Of a stretch of 10,507 nt of DNA, positions 1 to 9,246 are shown piece by piece (position 1 is the first letter of the stretch; each line of letters starts with the position of its first letter). The notes below the pieces were generated by a model. It was not told the origin of the DNA. It saw only the letters and a program-made list of their open reading frames with translations, and did no database searches. Source of the DNA: JACCUZ01 sp038246575 (lineage in GTDB: Bacteria; Actinomycetota; Actinomycetes; JACCUZ01); assembly GCA_038246575.1 (NCBI GenBank), contig JBBRVU010000153.1, positions 1-10,507 of the forward strand, written 5' to 3'. The translations under genes were made by a program, and so were the position numbers.

Positions 1-1
1 A

Positions 2-73
2 CGAGTGGAGGACCTCGGGCGCTACGGGCGGACCTTCGCAGCCGCCATCCTCGGTCGTAGGACGCCAACCTGA
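2..73 (+). CDS. C-terminal tail of an unidentified upstream gene (partial)
   Basis: Reading from base 2, the frame is open from the window edge to a TGA at 71-73 and encodes about 23 residues ending in ...VEDLGRYGRTFAAAILGRRTPT. About three quarters of its third positions are G or C, which neither other forward frame matches, and the composition looks like a real protein end. It stops 15 nt before the first USP gene, so the two are probably co-transcribed. I do not recognise the family from so short a tail. It could also be non-coding leader sequence. Confidence 0.4.
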   Translation, partial: RVEDLGRYGRTFAAAILGRRTPT

Positions 74-88
74 GGCAGAGGAGCCGAG

Positions 89-550
89 ATGAACACCCCA
101 CAGATCGTTGTCGGGATCGATGGGTCGGAGCAGTCCAGCCTTGCCCTCATGTGGGCGACGCAGCAGGCGAAGAGCACCGGCTCCCAGCTGCTCGTGGTTC
201 ACGCCTGGCGGCCGCCCGTGGTCGACGAGATCGCCGGTGGGCACCGGTTCCGGGAGCTCACCCTGGGCGACGCCCGGACTCGCGCGAGCCGGTGGGTCCA
301 CGAGGCCGTGGGCGACGACCTCCAGCCGGGGTGGGAGCTGGCAGTCCTCGAAGGATCCGCCGGCCGCTTGCTCGTCGAGCTGAGCAAGGACGCGCGGCTG
401 CTGGTTGTCGGGACCCGCGAGCACGTCGGACTGAGACGCATCGCCACTGGCTCGGTGAGCCACTACTGCCTGACCCACAGCAGCTGCCCGATCGTCGCCG
501 TCCCACCGACCATGGTGGCCGCATCGGCCACGAAGGAGCCAGTGTCATGA
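89..550 (+). CDS. Universal stress protein, single USP domain, degenerate nucleotide-binding motif
   Basis: This 153-residue protein is one complete USP (UspA-like) fold, a cytoplasmic alpha/beta domain that usually dimerises. The N-terminal strand reads IVVGIDGSEQS (residues 6-16), with the conserved Asp at 11. The C-terminal block LLVVGT...GSVSHY...SSCPIVAVP spans about residues 104-139. In ATP-binding USPs the loop reads G-2X-G-9X-G-S/T. Here it is G108-T-R-E111 followed by G121-S122, so the second glycine is glutamate and ATP binding may be weakened or lost. The ATG has a good AGAGGAG ribosome site at 77-83 with a 5-nt gap. The stop overlaps the start of the next USP gene in an ATGA. Specific function is unknown; USPs are typically induced in hypoxia, stasis or other stress. 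Confidence 0.93.
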   Translation: MNTPQIVVGIDGSEQSSLALMWATQQAKSTGSQLLVVHAWRPPVVDEIAGGHRFRELTLGDARTRASRWVHEAVGDDLQPGWELAVLEGSAGRLLVELSKDARLLVVGTREHVGLRRIATGSVSHYCLTHSSCPIVAVPPTMVAASATKEPVS

Positions 551-1413
551 CTGCTCGCGCACCTACGAACGCCATCGTGGTGGGGATCGACGCCTCAGTC
601 GACAGCGACCGGGCCGTGACCTGGGCCTTGGCGCTCGCGGCCCGCACCGGCCGACCCGTGCACTTCGAGCACGTCCTGGACACCTCGTACGTGCCCGAGG
701 TCGACCCGTCGACATTGGAAACCTGGGCAGCCGCCGGTCGGGCGCTGCTCGACTCCGCTGCGGCTCAGGCCGAGCAGGTGCCCGGCGTGCGGGCGACGAG
801 CCACTTGGCGGACACCGGGCTCGCACCGGCCGCTGCCCTCGCCGAGGCCAGCAAGGACACCGCCATGCTGGTCGTCGGGGCACGCGGACACGGTGGCTAC
901 GCCGGCCTGCTGATGGGCTCGGTCAGCCAGCACGTCGCCCGGCATGCCAGCTGCCCCGTGATCGCCGTTCGCCGGCCCAGCGCGCCGGACGAGACGCGAG
1001 TCGTCGTCGGCGTCGACCCCTCCGAGGGGGCAGAGGTCGCTCTGGGCCTCGCTCTCCAGCTCGCCTCAGATGTTGGGGCGCCCGTCACCGCGATCCACGC
1101 GCTGCGCGCACCGGCGATGTACGGCGTGGGGGTCGCCCTGCCACTGCCCACCGACACCGGCCAGGCGATCATCGATGCGGAGCGGGCGTTCGCCGAGCAG
1201 CTCGCCCCCTGGCGGGCGAAGTTCCCGTCCGTGACGCTCACCTCCGAGGTGATCCCCGGCCACCCGACCGCCGTCCTGACCGACGCCTCGGAGCATGCCG
1301 CGCTGGTGGTCGTCGGCCGTCGCGGGCTGGGCGCCTTCGCCGAGATGTTGCTCGGCTCGGTGAGCCAGTCGGTCCTCCACCACGCCAAGTGCCCGGTGGC
1401 CGTCGCCCACTGA
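547..1413 (+). CDS. Universal stress protein with two tandem USP domains
   Basis: The 288-residue product has two USP domains in series. Domain 1 begins IVVGIDAS near residue 10 and ends with GARGHGGYAGLLMGS followed by a CPVIAV strand. Domain 2 begins RVVVGVDPSEG near residue 153 and ends with GRRGLGAFAEMLLGS followed by CPVAVAH. Both halves keep an intact G-2X-G-9X-G-S motif, so both are predicted to bind ATP, unlike the preceding single-domain USP. The frame is open further upstream, but the ATG at 547 is chosen because it forms an ATGA overlap with the previous stop, has AAGGAG at 533-538 with an 8-nt gap, and starts directly on the fold. Tandem USPs of about 290 residues are common in actinobacteria and several belong to the mycobacterial dormancy regulon. 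The exact role is not known. Confidence 0.94.
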   Translation: MTARAPTNAIVVGIDASVDSDRAVTWALALAARTGRPVHFEHVLDTSYVPEVDPSTLETWAAAGRALLDSAAAQAEQVPGVRATSHLADTGLAPAAALAEASKDTAMLVVGARGHGGYAGLLMGSVSQHVARHASCPVIAVRRPSAPDETRVVVGVDPSEGAEVALGLALQLASDVGAPVTAIHALRAPAMYGVGVALPLPTDTGQAIIDAERAFAEQLAPWRAKFPSVTLTSEVIPGHPTAVLTDASEHAALVVVGRRGLGAFAEMLLGSVSQSVLHHAKCPVAVAH

Positions 1414-1462
1414 GGCAGGTCCGCGAGACACCGGTCAGCGTCGCATCGATCGAGGAGAGCCC

Positions 1463-3838
1463 ATGCCGCCGAGCGAGAAGGTCCTGGCCGACGTCGACGC
1501 CTACTGGCGCGCGGCGAACTACCTGTCCGTCGGTCAGATCTACCTGCTGGACAACCCATTGCTGCGCGAGCCGCTGCGACCGGAGCACATCAAGCCACGG
1601 CTGCTCGGTCACTGGGGCACGACGCCGGGACTGAACTTCCTGTACGCCCACCTCAACCGGGTCATCGTCGAGCGCGACATCGACATGATGTACGTGACAG
1701 GACCCGGGCACGGTGGCCCGGGACTGGTGGCCAATGCGTACCTCGAGGGCACGTACTCCGAGGTCTATCCGGCCATCGACCAGAGCCTCGACGGGATGCG
1801 CCGGCTGTTCCGCCAGTTCTCCTTCCCGGGCGGGATCCCGAGCCACGTCGCGCCCGAGACACCGGGGTCCATCCACGAGGGCGGCGAGCTCGGCTACTCA
1901 CTGGCCCATGCCTACGGCGCTGCGCTGGACAACCCCGACCTGGTCGTGGCGTGCGTCATCGGAGACGGCGAGGCGGAGACCGGACCGCTGGCGGCGAGCT
2001 GGCACTCCAACAAGCTGCTCAACCCGGCCCGCGACGGGACGGTGCTGCCGATCCTGCACCTCAACGGCTACAAGATCGCCAACCCGACGGTGCTCGCGCG
2101 GATCCCCCACGACGAGCTCGAGTCCCTGCTCATCGGCTACGGGCACGAGCCCTTCTTCGTCGAGGGCTCCGACCCGGATGAGATGCACGCAGCCATGGCC
2201 GCGACCTTCGACGAGGTGTTCGACCGGATCGCCTCGATCAAGGCCGCGGCGCTGGCCGGAGACCTCACCCGACCCCGGTGGCCGGCCCTGGTCCTGCGCA
2301 CGCCCAAGGGATGGACCGGCCCGGCGCGGGTCGACGGACTGCAGGTCGAGGGAACGTGGCGATCACACCAGGTCCCGCTCACCGACACCCGCCACGACGA
2401 CTGCCACCGTGAGCAGCTCGAGACGTGGATGCGCAGCTATCGACCCGACGACCTCTTCGACGACGACGGCCGCCTCGCCGAGCGACTGCGCAACCTTCCG
2501 CCGCGCGACACCCGCCGGATGAGTGCCAACCCGCACACCAATGGCGGGGGCGTGCTGCGCGACCTGTCGATGCCCGACTTCCGCGACTACGGCGTCGACG
2601 TCGGCACCCGGGGCAGCACCCAGTCCGAGCCGACCCGGGTGCTCGGGCAGCTCGTCCGCGACATCGTCAGAGCCAACCCCGACACGTTCCGGTTGATGGG
2701 GCCGGACGAGACGGCGTCCAACCGGCTGTCGGCAGTCTTCGAGGCCACCGATCGAGCCTGGCTGGCCGAGCGCATCGACGGGGACGACCACCTCTCGCCC
2801 GACGGAAGGGTGATGGAGATCCTCAGCGAGCACCTCTGCCAGGGCTGGCTCGAGGGCTACCTGCTCACCGGCCGGCACGGGCTCTTCAGCTGCTACGAGG
2901 CGTTCATCCACGTCGTGGACTCGATGTTCAACCAGCACGCGAAGTGGCTCAAGGTCACCCGCGACATCCCTTGGCGACGCCCGTTGGCGTCGTTGAACTA
3001 CCTGCTCACCTCGCACGTCTGGCGCCAGGATCACAACGGCTTCTCCCACCAGGACCCCGGCTTCATCGACCACGTCGTGAACAAGAAGGCCGAGATCATC
3101 CGGGTCTACCTTCCGCCGGATGCCAACTGCCTGCTCTCGGTGGCCGACCACTGCCTGCGAAGCCGCGACTACGTGAATGTCGTGGTGGCCGGGAAGCAGC
3201 CGACCCCCGACTGGTTGTCGATGGAGGAGGCGATCCTGCACTGCACGCGTGGCGTCGGCATCTGGGAGTGGGCCGGGAACAACGACAGCGGGGATCCTGA
3301 TGTTGTTCTCGGGTGTGCCGGTGACGTGCCGACGATCGAGACACTGGCCGCCGCCAAGTTGCTGCGCGAGCACCTGCCCGACCTCTCGGTCCGCGTCGTG
3401 AACGTCGTCGACCTGATGCGACTGCAGGACGAGCGGGAACATCCGCACGGTCTCTCGAACCGGGAGTTCGACACGTTGTTCACCACGGACAAGCCGGTGA
3501 TCTTCGCCTACCACGGGTACCCCTGGCTGATCCACCGGCTGACCTATCGCCGCACCAACCACGACAACCTGCACGTACGGGGCTACAAGGAGGAGGGCAC
3601 GACGACCACGCCGTTCGACATGCTGATGCTCAACGACCTCGATCGGTTCCATCTCGTCATCGACGTGATCGACCGGGTGCCGGCGCTGGGCTCGCATGCT
3701 GCGCAGCTACGCCAACAGATGGTCGACGAGCGGCTCAGCCATCGCGCGTACACCCGGGTGCATGGCGAGGATCCCCCGGACGTGCGGCGGTGGCAGTGGG
3801 CCGATGACACCGTGCCGACCGACGCCGCAACGAGCTGA
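1463..3838 (+). CDS. xfp: Phosphoketolase (xylulose-5-phosphate / fructose-6-phosphate)
   Basis: This thiamine-diphosphate enzyme cleaves xylulose-5-P, and in many members fructose-6-P, with phosphate to give acetyl phosphate plus glyceraldehyde-3-P or erythrose-4-P. The 791 residues match the family's usual length of about 790-820. Visible signatures are GHWGT with H50, TGPGHGGP at 79-86 with H83, SHVAPETPGSIHEGGELGYSL at about 127-147 including H138, and the ThDP/Mg block GDGEAETGP at 167-175. Further on are RLMGPDETASNR and the stretch around HVWRQDHNGFSHQDPGF. No catalytic motif I can check is missing. The ATG follows GAGGAG at 1452-1457 with a 5-nt gap, 49 nt after the USP stop. The acetate kinase that uses its product starts 3 nt downstream. 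Which sugar phosphate it prefers cannot be read from sequence. Confidence 0.97.
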   Translation: MPPSEKVLADVDAYWRAANYLSVGQIYLLDNPLLREPLRPEHIKPRLLGHWGTTPGLNFLYAHLNRVIVERDIDMMYVTGPGHGGPGLVANAYLEGTYSEVYPAIDQSLDGMRRLFRQFSFPGGIPSHVAPETPGSIHEGGELGYSLAHAYGAALDNPDLVVACVIGDGEAETGPLAASWHSNKLLNPARDGTVLPILHLNGYKIANPTVLARIPHDELESLLIGYGHEPFFVEGSDPDEMHAAMAATFDEVFDRIASIKAAALAGDLTRPRWPALVLRTPKGWTGPARVDGLQVEGTWRSHQVPLTDTRHDDCHREQLETWMRSYRPDDLFDDDGRLAERLRNLPPRDTRRMSANPHTNGGGVLRDLSMPDFRDYGVDVGTRGSTQSEPTRVLGQLVRDIVRANPDTFRLMGPDETASNRLSAVFEATDRAWLAERIDGDDHLSPDGRVMEILSEHLCQGWLEGYLLTGRHGLFSCYEAFIHVVDSMFNQHAKWLKVTRDIPWRRPLASLNYLLTSHVWRQDHNGFSHQDPGFIDHVVNKKAEIIRVYLPPDANCLLSVADHCLRSRDYVNVVVAGKQPTPDWLSMEEAILHCTRGVGIWEWAGNNDSGDPDVVLGCAGDVPTIETLAAAKLLREHLPDLSVRVVNVVDLMRLQDEREHPHGLSNREFDTLFTTDKPVIFAYHGYPWLIHRLTYRRTNHDNLHVRGYKEEGTTTTPFDMLMLNDLDRFHLVIDVIDRVPALGSHAAQLRQQMVDERLSHRAYTRVHGEDPPDVRRWQWADDTVPTDAATS

Positions 3839-3841
3839 CTG

Positions 3842-4927
3842 GTGGGCACCCGAGTCCTGACGGTCAACACCGGATCCAGCAGCGCCAAGCTCCGCGTCCT
3901 CGACGACGAGGTGGTGATCGCGACCCGAGACACTGCACCGGAGACTGTCGGCGACGTGGTTGTCGAGCTGCTCGGCGAACACCCGGTGGACGCTGTGGGA
4001 CACCGCGTCGTGCACGGCGGACCGAGGCACACGGTGCCGGTGCGCATCGATGACGGCGTGCTCGACGACCTGCGGGAGCTGGTGCCGCTCGCGCCCCTGC
4101 ACCAGCCGGTGGCCATCGCGGCGATCCAGAAGGTGCAGCAAATCCGACCCGACCTCCCCTCCGTCGCGTGCTTCGACACGGCCTTTCACGCCGACCTGCC
4201 GGCCGCTGCCCGGACCTACGCGTTGCCGGTCGCCTGGCGGACCGCGGACGAGCTGCGGCGCTACGGGTTCCACGGGCTCTCCTATGCCTGGGCGAGCCGG
4301 CGCAGCGCTGCGCTGCTCGCCCGGGACGACCTCCGCCTCGTTGTCGCACACCTGGGATCGGGGGCATCGCTGGCAGCCATCCACGGAACCCGGCCGGTCG
4401 ACACGACGATGGGCTTCACGCCGATGGACGGTCTCGTGATGGCCACCAGGTCGGGCGCCGTCGACCCTGGGTTGCTGCTGTGGCTGATGCAGCACCGCGG
4501 CATCGAGCCCGGTCAGCTTCGCGACGCACTGGACAGCGACAGTGGGCTGCTCGGGATCGCCGGGACCGAGGACATGCGCGAGGTGATCGACCGGTCGAGG
4601 GCAGGCGACCAGGACGCAGTCCTGGCGTTCGAGGTGTACCTGCACCGTCTCTCCGCCGGTGTGGCCGCCATGGCTGCCTCCTTGGGCGGGATCGACGCGC
4701 TGGTGTTCACCGGAGGCGTCGGGGAGCGGGCCCCGGAGGTGCGCCGGCGCACCGCCGAGCGGCTCGCCTTCCTAGGGGTCGGTCTCGAGTCCGTCGCCAA
4801 CGCGGCTGTCACCGCGGATACCGCCGACGCCGACCTGACAGCGCCCGGCGCGGTGGTCCGGACGCTGGTGGTGACGGCTCGTGAGGATCTCGAGATCGCC
4901 CGCGGCGTCCGCTCCGCGCTCGGCTGA
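3842..4927 (+). CDS. ackA: Acetate kinase, short phosphoketolase-linked form
   Basis: An ASKHA-fold kinase that converts acetyl phosphate and ADP to acetate and ATP, the energy-yielding step after phosphoketolase. Motifs in order: VNTGSSSAK (N9), HRVVHGG (R55), FDTAFH (D112, H116), RRYGFHGLSY (H144), HLGSGAS (170-176), DTTMGFTPMDGLVMATRSG (R203), FTGGVGE (289-295) and a C-terminal ARED with E348 where the metal-binding glutamate is expected. At 361 residues it is shorter than the usual 395-405, with compact segments after the first strands. The phosphate loop reads GSG where characterised enzymes usually have GNG. The start is a GTG only 3 nt after the xfp stop with no strong ribosome site, which suggests translational coupling to xfp. 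No phosphotransacetylase gene is nearby, as expected if xfp supplies acetyl phosphate directly. Confidence 0.95.
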   Translation: MGTRVLTVNTGSSSAKLRVLDDEVVIATRDTAPETVGDVVVELLGEHPVDAVGHRVVHGGPRHTVPVRIDDGVLDDLRELVPLAPLHQPVAIAAIQKVQQIRPDLPSVACFDTAFHADLPAAARTYALPVAWRTADELRRYGFHGLSYAWASRRSAALLARDDLRLVVAHLGSGASLAAIHGTRPVDTTMGFTPMDGLVMATRSGAVDPGLLLWLMQHRGIEPGQLRDALDSDSGLLGIAGTEDMREVIDRSRAGDQDAVLAFEVYLHRLSAGVAAMAASLGGIDALVFTGGVGERAPEVRRRTAERLAFLGVGLESVANAAVTADTADADLTAPGAVVRTLVVTAREDLEIARGVRSALG

Positions 4928-4939
4928 CTAGGGCGACCG

Positions 4940-5944
4940 TCAGCTCTCGTCGGCGGCGCTGCGTTGCGCGGTTCGCACCACCTGTGCAAGGGGCCGCCGC
5001 GGGGTTGCCGGCACCGGTGAGCCGTAGCCCAACCGCAGGATCATCTGGGTGTGACCGACACCGGTCATCGGCGAGCGGGCCAGCCACCGGAGGTCGGAGA
5101 ACTCGAGCGGTTGGTTCATGAACGACGCCGAGACCCCGGCCATCGTCGCCACCAGGAGGGCACGCTGCAGCGCCTGACCAGCGCGGATCCAGTCGATCGG
5201 GTTGTCCTGCGTCGTGGAAAGGAGGGCGACGCAGGGTGCCTTCTCGAAGGGCGTGACCCCCCGTGCCGGATCGCCGCCGTCACCGAGGTCACGGAAGGGC
5301 GTCCGCAGCCCGGCCGGCATCGGCCCGAGCGACTGCCACGGCACGCCTTCACCCGGGCCTGTGCGGCCGATCCAGGATCGACGCTCCGCCGTGCCTGCGT
5401 CCGTCGCGAGCTCCTCGAACTCAGCGTCGTGCAGCAACCCGACGACGCGGTCGACCTCGACCGCGTCCTCGTACACACGAAGGATCGCGTTCTCGAGTCC
5501 GACCGACTCCTGAAGGCTGCTGAGGATGCTGGCCGGGATGTGCCGGTCGAGGAACGGATAGCGGTTGGTCCGGCGCGTCCACAGCGCCGGGTAGAGCTCC
5601 GACAGGGCCCCCGGACGGGCATGCCGGTGGTCCACCTCGAGGTGCGCCACGTGGGTGGGGTCGTCCTTCGACGGCAGCAGCCTGATGCGCGGGTGGAAGC
5701 CCAACCGGTCGGCGGCAACCCTGAGGTTGAACAGCGCCGCACCGCAGCTGATCAGCAGCGAGCGCCCAGCGCCGTCCGACACCGTGAGCTGACGGGTGAC
5801 GTCCGCGTACAGGTCGATGCTGCGCTCCCCGACCTCGAAGAGCCAAGGCTGGCTGTTGTGCACCGAGGGTGCGGCCGTGGCGGCCTCCAGCAGGGACCGG
5901 ACCGTCGGGCGGTCCAGGAGCGCGATCCGGGCAGTTTCGGTCAT
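4940..5944 (-). CDS. Acg-family nitroreductase-like flavoprotein
   Basis: The 334-residue protein belongs to the Acg group (M. tuberculosis Rv2032, Rv3127 and Rv3131 type), a two-lobed nitroreductase fold. Recognisable parts are APSVHNSQPWLF near residues 25-36, the ISCGAALFNLRVAADRLG helix around 65-82, the TRRTNRYPF segment near 123-131, and the C-terminal block GQALQRALLVATMAGVSASF that pairs the second lobe. Acg proteins bind FMN, but a solved mycobacterial homologue has a lid over the flavin, so ordinary nitroreductase activity should not be assumed; flavin storage or a stress role is an alternative. The ATG is well supported by GAGGAGG (complement of 5952-5958) with a 7-nt gap. The gene converges on ackA with 12 bp between stops. 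Two DosR-like sites lie upstream, which fits hypoxia- or NO-induced expression, as known for mycobacterial acg genes. Confidence 0.9.
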   Translation of the reverse strand: MTETARIALLDRPTVRSLLEAATAAPSVHNSQPWLFEVGERSIDLYADVTRQLTVSDGAGRSLLISCGAALFNLRVAADRLGFHPRIRLLPSKDDPTHVAHLEVDHRHARPGALSELYPALWTRRTNRYPFLDRHIPASILSSLQESVGLENAILRVYEDAVEVDRVVGLLHDAEFEELATDAGTAERRSWIGRTGPGEGVPWQSLGPMPAGLRTPFRDLGDGGDPARGVTPFEKAPCVALLSTTQDNPIDWIRAGQALQRALLVATMAGVSASFMNQPLEFSDLRWLARSPMTGVGHTQMILRLGYGSPVPATPRRPLAQVVRTAQRSAADES

Positions 5945-5998
5945 TGTTTTGCCTCCTCGTCTGCCTGCAGTCTCCCGGCGCGAGCGGAGGCGGCGTCA

Positions 5999-6012
5999 GG
6001 TGCGAAGGTCCC
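5999..6012 (-). promoter_or_regulatory. DosR/DevR-like box 1 upstream of the Acg-type gene
   Basis: Read on the - strand this is GGGACCTTCGCACC, matching 10 of 14 positions of the DosR core GGGACTWWAGTCCC. One half (GGGAC-TT) is well preserved and the other is weak. It lies 55-68 bp upstream of the nitroreductase ATG, where an activator site could be, and it is paired with a second site. The call rests on motif resemblance and on the known control of acg genes by DosR in mycobacteria; no DosR gene is in the window. Confidence 0.4.
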
Positions 6013-6020
6013 CGACACTC

Positions 6021-6034
6021 GCGACGAAAGGCCC
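6021..6034 (-). promoter_or_regulatory. DosR/DevR-like box 2 upstream of the Acg-type gene
   Basis: Read on the - strand this is GGGCCTTTCGTCGC, matching 11 of 14 positions of the core GGGACTWWAGTCCC, with both half-sites partly preserved. Its centre is 22 bp from that of box 1, about two helical turns, so two dimers could bind the same DNA face. Paired boxes are typical of strongly induced DosR promoters in mycobacteria. It falls between the hydratase stop and the nitroreductase start, in DNA that is otherwise non-coding. Confidence 0.4.
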
Positions 6035-6056
6035 GCCCCTGCGGCCGTGCCGCGCG

Positions 6057-6755
6057 TCAGCGGAGGGAGAGCGTCAGGCGGCCGAGCGCGGAGACCTCGA
6101 CGTCGACACGTTGTCCGGCAGCGACGGGCAGCGGCGGCACAACCGATCCAGTGATGACCACTTCACCCGCCACCAGGCGCTCACCGACAGCCGCCAGCTG
6201 CTCGGCCGTGAGCCGGACCAGCTCGAGCAGGTCCCCCGTGATCGCAGAGGAGTCCTCGGTGGCGGCGGCCCGGAGCCCGTCGACCGTGACCGTCGCAGCG
6301 AGCCCGGCGGAGGACAGGCAGCCCGGGACCAGCGGTCCCAGCAGCACGTGCCGGTGGAAGATGTTGCCGCTGAGGACGTCGGTGACGTCCTCAGGGCCCT
6401 GCGGCTGCGTGTCCAGGTCGGCCAGCTCGACGGCGACGGATGCTCCGGCCACTGCCTCCCGCACCGCGTCGTAGGACGCACCCGGGCCGATGTCCGATCC
6501 GATGTGCACGGCCACCTCCGGCTCGAGCACCGGCCGCATCCATCCATCGACGGACACCACGGCCCCGTCCTCGAGCAGCCCGCGGTCGAGCAGGAAGCCG
6601 ATCAGCGGCCGGTCGAGGCTGAACTTCTCCCCCGCGGCCACGGTGCCGAAGCCGAGCTTCCACCCGACCTGTCGCGCTCCCTCGCCCACAGCGGCGTCGC
6701 GGGCCCGCAGCTGGGCGCGCATCCCGTCGAGCAGCCGCGGGTCGTCGACCGTCAT
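6057..6755 (-). CDS. 2-keto-4-pentenoate hydratase-like protein (MhpD/FAH-fold)
   Basis: The 232-residue protein has the fumarylacetoacetase-like fold of 2-hydroxypenta-2,4-dienoate hydratases and 4-oxalocrotonate decarboxylases, which act in meta-cleavage of aromatic compounds with a divalent metal. GWKLGF (31-36) carries the expected active-site lysine, K33. The block VLEPEVAV gives E78 and E80, and VELADLD gives E110; this E-x-E plus later E spacing matches the family's metal triad. The C-terminal strand has ITG (201-203). It is about 30 residues shorter than MhpD at the N-terminus but starts in register. The ATG at 6755 has a modest upstream GGAGCAGG. No dioxygenase, aldolase or dehydrogenase of a meta pathway is near, so the real substrate, and hydratase versus decarboxylase activity, stay open. 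It is separated by 72 bp from the UvrA-like gene and 112 bp from the nitroreductase gene. Confidence 0.8.
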   Translation of the reverse strand: MTVDDPRLLDGMRAQLRARDAAVGEGARQVGWKLGFGTVAAGEKFSLDRPLIGFLLDRGLLEDGAVVSVDGWMRPVLEPEVAVHIGSDIGPGASYDAVREAVAGASVAVELADLDTQPQGPEDVTDVLSGNIFHRHVLLGPLVPGCLSSAGLAATVTVDGLRAAATEDSSAITGDLLELVRLTAEQLAAVGERLVAGEVVITGSVVPPLPVAAGQRVDVEVSALGRLTLSLR

Positions 6756-6827
6756 CGCACCTGCTCCATGCCGCGGAGTCTAGGGAGGGGACGCTCGCTC
6801 GGCAGATCAGTCTGTTCGACCGGGCGG

Positions 6828-9221
<2,394 letters not shown>

Positions 9222-9227
9222 TCGCTT

Positions 9228-9231
9228 CTCC
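9228..9231 (-). promoter_or_regulatory. Ribosome-binding site that decides the UvrA-like start
   Basis: On the - strand a GGAG lies 6 nt before the ATG at 9221 (GGAGAAGCGAATG). The alternative ATG at 9233 overlaps this GGAG and has only an AGG directly abutting it, too close to work well. The shorter protein start, MTKASRTK, is therefore favoured; the four extra residues of the longer form carry no domain. Confidence 0.6.
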
Positions 9232-9246
9232 ATCCTCGGCGGGGGC

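Noticed and set aside
9..22. AGGACCTCGGGCGC, a possible further DosR-like site before the first USP.
   Set aside because: It matches only 8 of 14 core positions and lies within the probable coding tail of the upstream gene.
449..463. A short hairpin TGGCTC-GGT-GAGCCA in the first USP gene, partly repeated near 1355 in the tandem USP.
   Set aside because: It encodes the conserved G-S-V-S segment of the nucleotide loop in both places, so protein constraint explains the repeat and the symmetry.
2363..3697. Long open frame of 444 codons antisense to xfp.
   Set aside because: It is a GC-rich mirror frame opposite a highly conserved enzyme, with low-complexity composition and no recognisable domain.
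6041..6053. GCGGC-CGT-GCCGC hairpin just past the hydratase stop, a possible terminator.
   Set aside because: The stem is only 5 bp, no T-run follows on the - strand, and such GC palindromes are frequent in this composition.
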